Below, piece after piece: positions 39,418 to 42,201 of a stretch of 42,201 bases of DNA (positions within the stretch are counted from its first letter, which is position 1; each line of letters starts with the position of its first letter). The translations under genes and the position numbers were made by a program. This stretch comes from Caldilinea sp. CFX5 (GTDB taxonomy: Bacteria; Chloroflexota; Anaerolineae; Caldilineales; Caldilineaceae), in contig QWII01000089.1 in assembly GCA_021405325.1 (NCBI GenBank), positions 1 to 42,201 of the forward strand. Direction: 5' to 3'. The notes beneath the pieces were generated by a model, which searched no databases, was not told where the DNA came from, and saw nothing but the letters and a program-made list of their open reading frames with translations.

Positions 39418-40536
39418 ATGGCACAAATTGTGTACAAAAACATCAGCAAACGCTTCGGTTCCGTCACCGCCCTTGATGTTTTCAACCTGACTATCAATGA
39501 CCAGGAATTTGTCACCCTGGTGGGGCCAAGCGGCTGCGGCAAATCGACCACCTTGAACATCACCGCCGGACTGGAAGATCCCAGCGGCGGCGAGTTGTAT
39601 ATTGATGGCCGGCTGGTCAACGCCGTGCCGCCGGGGGAGCGCGACATTGCGATGGTCTTTCAAAGCTATGCGCTCTACCCCCACAAGACCGTGCGCGACA
39701 ATATCGGCTTTGGGCTAAAGGTGCGCAAGATGCCCAAGCCGGAGATTGCCAAACGGGTGCAAGAGGCGGCCACCCTCCTGGGCATTGCCGATCTGCTCGA
39801 CCGCAAGCCGCGCGAGTTGAGCGGCGGTCAGCGCCAACGGGTCGCCTTGGGACGGGCGATTACGCGCAACCCCAAAGTCTTTCTCCTCGACGAGCCGTTG
39901 AGCAATCTGGATGCCAAGTTGCGCGTCCAGATGCGCGCCGAACTGAAGTTGCTCTTTGAACGGATTCAAGGCACCGTGATCTATGTGACCCACGACCAGG
40001 CCGAAGCGATGACCATGAGTGACCGTGTGGTGGTAATGAACCGGGGCGTGGTGCAACAGGTGGGGACGCCGTTGGAGGTCTACAACTTGCCCAACAATGA
40101 GTTTGTCGCCGGCTTTCTGGGCAGCCCGGCCATGAATTTTATTCCTTGCCAGGTGCAACAAAGCGGCGACGCAGTGGCGATTAGCGCTGAGGGCTTCCAT
40201 TGGGTGCTGCCGCTCCGTGGTGAACGTGCCGCCGGTGAACGCGTGCTGAAAAATCGTGAACGGTTACAGGGCAAGCTTACCTTGGGCATCCGCCCGGAAG
40301 ATCTTGCCTTGGTCACAAATGCAGCCGAGAATAGCGCAACGATTCCTTGTCGCATCACCCTGGCGGAACACATGGGGGCAAGCAACCTTTTGATTGTGCA
40401 GGTCGGCAAGCAACAACTGACCGTTGCCGCACCCGCCGATTTTTATCTGCCACCAGGTAGTAATGCGGCGCTTGTTGTCAACCCGGCGAAAGTGCATTTT
40501 TTTGAGGCCGACAGCGGGCGCAATGTAACGCTGTGA
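39418..40536 (+). CDS. Sugar ABC transporter ATPase, MalK/UgpC/MsmK type
   Basis: A 372-residue ATPase with Walker A GPSGCGKS (36-43), the Q-loop MVFQSYALYPHKTV, signature LSGGQRQRVALGRAI, Walker B VFLLDEPLSNLDAKLR and the switch histidine in VIYVTHDQAEAMTM. A C-terminal OB-type regulatory domain (about 240-372) contains LTLGIRPEDLAL, typical for CUT1 ATPases that can serve several importers. The start is ATG 39418; a GTG two codons earlier is also in frame. It ends the transporter 2 set and is the only CUT1 ATPase in the window, so it may also energise transporter 1. Confidence 0.94.
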   Translation: MAQIVYKNISKRFGSVTALDVFNLTINDQEFVTLVGPSGCGKSTTLNITAGLEDPSGGELYIDGRLVNAVPPGERDIAMVFQSYALYPHKTVRDNIGFGLKVRKMPKPEIAKRVQEAATLLGIADLLDRKPRELSGGQRQRVALGRAITRNPKVFLLDEPLSNLDAKLRVQMRAELKLLFERIQGTVIYVTHDQAEAMTMSDRVVVMNRGVVQQVGTPLEVYNLPNNEFVAGFLGSPAMNFIPCQVQQSGDAVAISAEGFHWVLPLRGERAAGERVLKNRERLQGKLTLGIRPEDLALVTNAAENSATIPCRITLAEHMGASNLLIVQVGKQQLTVAAPADFYLPPGSNAALVVNPAKVHFFEADSGRNVTL

Positions 40537-40549
40537 GTGAAGGAAAAGC

Positions 40550-41029
40550 ATGAAGGTACGCGATTACCAAACCGAGGATTGCGAACGTTGTCTAGCCCTC
40601 TTTGATAGCAACGTCCCGCGGTTTTTTGCTCCGCACGAACGCGCCGAGTTTGCCGAATTTTTGGCGACAAGCACGGATCCTTACTTTGTCGTCACGGATA
40701 ACCAGGGACAAATTATTGGTTGTGGCGGCTACTATCTCAACCGGGAACGGGCCACGGCTGGGTTAACCTGGGGCATGGTGAGCAACCACCTACATCGGCA
40801 AGGTATCGGTCGTTTTCTGTTGCTTGCCCGGCTCCGCCGCCTTAGCCAGGAACCGACGATCACCAGCGTCTTTATCAACACCAGTCAACATAGTTATGGT
40901 TTCTTTGCCAAGGTTGGCTTTGTTGTCGAGGCGATTGTGGAAAATGGCTTTGCCCCAGGGTTACATGAATACAAAATGATCCTTCCCCTCTCTTCAGAAA
41001 CCCGTCAGCGTTTGCTGACTAACCTTTGA
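40550..41029 (+). CDS. GNAT family N-acetyltransferase
   Basis: A 159-residue single-domain acetyltransferase. The acetyl-CoA motif A is HLHRQGIGRFLLLARLRRLS, preceded by GQIIGCGGYYLNRERATAGL. The closing SQHSYGFFAKVGFVVEAIVE motif, with a tyrosine in the usual catalytic place, is typical. GGGYY-type members acetylate amines or amino acids. The start ATG 40550 has AAGGAAAA upstream and lies 13 bases after the ATPase stop, so it is the last gene of the transporter 2 operon. It is the second GNAT gene in that operon. Confidence 0.88.
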   Translation: MKVRDYQTEDCERCLALFDSNVPRFFAPHERAEFAEFLATSTDPYFVVTDNQGQIIGCGGYYLNRERATAGLTWGMVSNHLHRQGIGRFLLLARLRRLSQEPTITSVFINTSQHSYGFFAKVGFVVEAIVENGFAPGLHEYKMILPLSSETRQRLLTNL

Positions 41030-41052
41030 TAAGGTTGAGTTATCCTTGATGA

Positions 41053-41081
41053 TTGGAAAAGTTCGTCGGCCATGTTATACT
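41053..41081 (+). promoter_or_regulatory. Sigma70 promoter before the Uma2-like tail
   Basis: TTGGAA (41053-41058), a 17-nt spacer and TATACT (41076-41081) match the consensus at 9 of 12 positions. It survives although the gene body behind it is truncated. Confidence 0.55.
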
Positions 41082-41222
41082 AAGCTTATTCGGCAACAGG
41101 GCTGAATAGGCCAGGATGGCGAAGGCCAGGAAGGTGGCAAACACGATGGCGAAACGCGGAAGCGCCCCAGCAGTGGTGAAGCAACCAGGATCGCCCACCA
41201 AATCAATGCCGATGCGGATGGG

Positions 41223-41456
41223 GTGATCCGCTCCAACGTGCTGCCCGGTTTTCAATTCCGCCTGCGCGATCTCCAGCGCCTGCCTCTTTTCGAGGAATTG
41301 GCAAAGGATGAGGTCTATTACTATGTCATGCCGGCCTATCAGGCAGCCTTAGATCGTATCCAGCAAGAGCAACAGCGCGCAGAGCAAGAAAAACAGCGCG
41401 CAGAACGCTATGCCCAGCAGTTACTTGCGCTCGGCATCAAGGTCGATGATCTGTGA
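41223..41456 (+). pseudogene. C-terminal fragment resembling a Uma2/DUF820-type protein
   Basis: From GTG 41223 the frame reads IRSNVLPGFQFRLRDLQRLP, then VYYYVMPAYQAALDR, a coiled-coil run of QQRAEQEKQRAER units and the ending LLALGIKVDDL. This is the usual tail of DUF820/Uma2-like proteins, without their nuclease core. The frame is open upstream to 41106 but shows no core motifs. It looks 5'-truncated. A promoter remains about 150 bases upstream, so a 77-residue coiled-coil peptide might still be made. Confidence 0.5.
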
Positions 41457-41497
41457 TCGTTTGCCTGGAATTGGCCAATACAATTCTCGTCAATTGA

Positions 41498-41548
41498 TAA
41501 CTATGAAGTGTTTAGCCAGTCACGGACTGGCTAAACACTTCATAGTTA
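41498..41548. terminator. Perfect 24-bp hairpin with 3-nt loop
   Basis: The arms at 41498-41521 and 41525-41548 (TAACTATGAAGTGTTTAGCC...) are perfectly complementary around ACG. It lies between the Uma2-like tail and the convergent PH-like gene and resembles the 29-bp, 3-nt-loop hairpin at 3164-3224 in design. Confidence 0.75.
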
Positions 41549-41572
41549 CTCTGTCGATTTATTGATGGCGTA

Positions 41573-42082
41573 TCATGGCGCTGGCGGGACAGGAATGCCA
41601 CGCCGTTCCGCCTCTTGCAGAAATTCTTGGACCCCAGAGAGGTAAAGCGACAGGCGAAGCTTCCCGTCAAAGGTGGTTTCACAGATAAAGTATTGGCTAA
41701 ACGATGAAAATGTAATCGCCTTAATATCATACCATCCAATCTTCCGCTCTTTCCGCCAGAATGAATAGTAATAGATGAAAGCTTCATCGTAGAGTACGCG
41801 CACAGAATAGGCTTCGAGTGTCAGGTATAGACTGAGCAAAGCGAATGCAGCGAAAATTATCAACGGCATCAGGATCTCTTCCGTCGCTGTTGAAACCATG
41901 AGCAAAATCAGGCTTACCCAGAGAATCACCCCACCAACGCCCAACAGCTTCATGCTGCGACCATAAGACAGGACATGTTTGCCCGCCTCCATACCGGCTT
42001 TGGGCGAGACGCTCCGTAAAAGCCAGGCCATAAACAGGCCCATGACCACCGCACCCAGGATTTGTGCAATGACATCAACCAT
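41573..42082 (-). CDS. Membrane protein with PH-like domain
   Basis: A 169-residue protein with three hydrophobic helices (VIAQILGAVVMGLFMAWLL, LLGVGGVILWVSLILLM and LMPLIIFAAFALLSLYLTL). A short C-terminal domain reads VRVLYDEAFIYYYSFWRKER followed by KIGWYDIKAITFSSFSQYF. That strand pattern, ending in a C-terminal helix (VQEFLQEAERRG), is like the bacterial PH-type domains of YcxB or YdbT proteins. Function is unknown. The start is ATG 42082 with GAGAGG upstream; the frame extends to 42157 over the preceding gene and is rejected. It is read after the partial gene at the window end. Confidence 0.6.
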   Translation of the reverse strand: MVDVIAQILGAVVMGLFMAWLLRSVSPKAGMEAGKHVLSYGRSMKLLGVGGVILWVSLILLMVSTATEEILMPLIIFAAFALLSLYLTLEAYSVRVLYDEAFIYYYSFWRKERKIGWYDIKAITFSSFSQYFICETTFDGKLRLSLYLSGVQEFLQEAERRGIPVPPAP

Positions 42083-42113
42083 AGCGTATGACCTCTCACA
42101 AATTATACTGAAA

Positions 42114-42201
42114 TCAGGGTGAAAACCGGAGGTTTTCGACTTCCGGGTCAAGGTCAAAGCGTGGCCAAAGCCGCTGAATGATCTGAAAGGGATAGCGGTT
42201 A
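42114..42201 (-). CDS. 3' end of an unidentified gene running off the window
   Basis: On the minus strand a frame is open from the window edge to TGA at 42116-42114 and reads NRYPFQIIQRLWPRFDL followed by DPEVENLRFSP. The composition is protein-like, and the PH-like gene starts 31 bases after it with its own ribosome site, which suggests an operon. Too little is visible to name it. Confidence 0.45.
   Translation of the reverse strand, partial: NRYPFQIIQRLWPRFDLDPEVENLRFSP

Overview
The window looks like accessory and catabolic chromosome of a Chloroflexota bacterium (Anaerolineae or Caldilineae-like), probably filamentous and heterotrophic. This is inferred from the protein repertoire: CUT1 sugar transporters with lipoprotein binding proteins, a fused OppD-OppF ATPase, Uma2 and DUF4058 relatives, and a two-part UxaA protein. 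Promoters are close to the sigma70 consensus with 17-nt spacers, and nearly every gap between transcription units holds a long, often perfect inverted repeat. No rRNA, tRNA, CRISPR array or intact transposase was seen.

Layout. 1-3160: end of a peptide ABC transporter operon (permease cut by the window edge, then a two-domain ATPase). 3633-5241: minus-strand DinB protein, then a VOC protein and a DUF1697 protein one base apart. 5520-8543: XRE-cupin regulator with a 32-bp dyad at its promoter, then GNAT, PPOX and PQQ-type beta-propeller genes. 8700-10670: Uma2 nuclease, 3-mercaptopyruvate-type sulfurtransferase and DUF423 protein. 10759-12275: two Yip1-like membrane proteins on the minus strand. 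12659-16413: sugar transporter 1 (binding protein, MalG-type and MalF-type permeases), interrupted by a small minus-strand gene and lacking an ATPase. 16497-17337: a two-gene module (small protein plus HNH nuclease) with an amber codon in one gene and a frameshift in the other. 17371-19738: an alpha/beta hydrolase facing a D-galactonate dehydratase relative. 20067-26107: rhomboid protease, a collapsed M20 peptidase, UbiA prenyltransferase, a small membrane protein and a 938-residue membrane protein ending in an ILEI-like domain. 26308-30092: an 898-residue UxaA-type dehydratase, a DUF4058 scrap and an HpcH/HpaI aldolase. 30379-30453: a 24-codon leucine-rich peptide gene with its own terminator. 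30758-33783: S9 peptidase and acetoacetate decarboxylase-like protein. 33869-41029: sugar transporter 2, with two GNAT genes, a secreted beta-propeller protein and a MalK-type ATPase interleaved. 41223-42201: a Uma2-like tail, a PH-like membrane protein and the 3' end of a further gene.

How it fits together. The two sugar transporters, DgoD-like and UxaA-like dehydratases and the HpcH aldolase suggest uptake and breakdown of sugars and sugar acids; the single MalK-type ATPase could serve both importers. The peptide transporter, S9 peptidase and alpha/beta hydrolase fit use of polymeric organic matter.

The most unusual signal is the repeat DNA. It forms hairpins between genes, supplies the last codons of two genes, and lies in frame in three loops of one membrane protein. 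Next come the split of conserved cysteines between the two parts of the UxaA protein and the 24-codon peptide gene. Several gene remnants show active decay.
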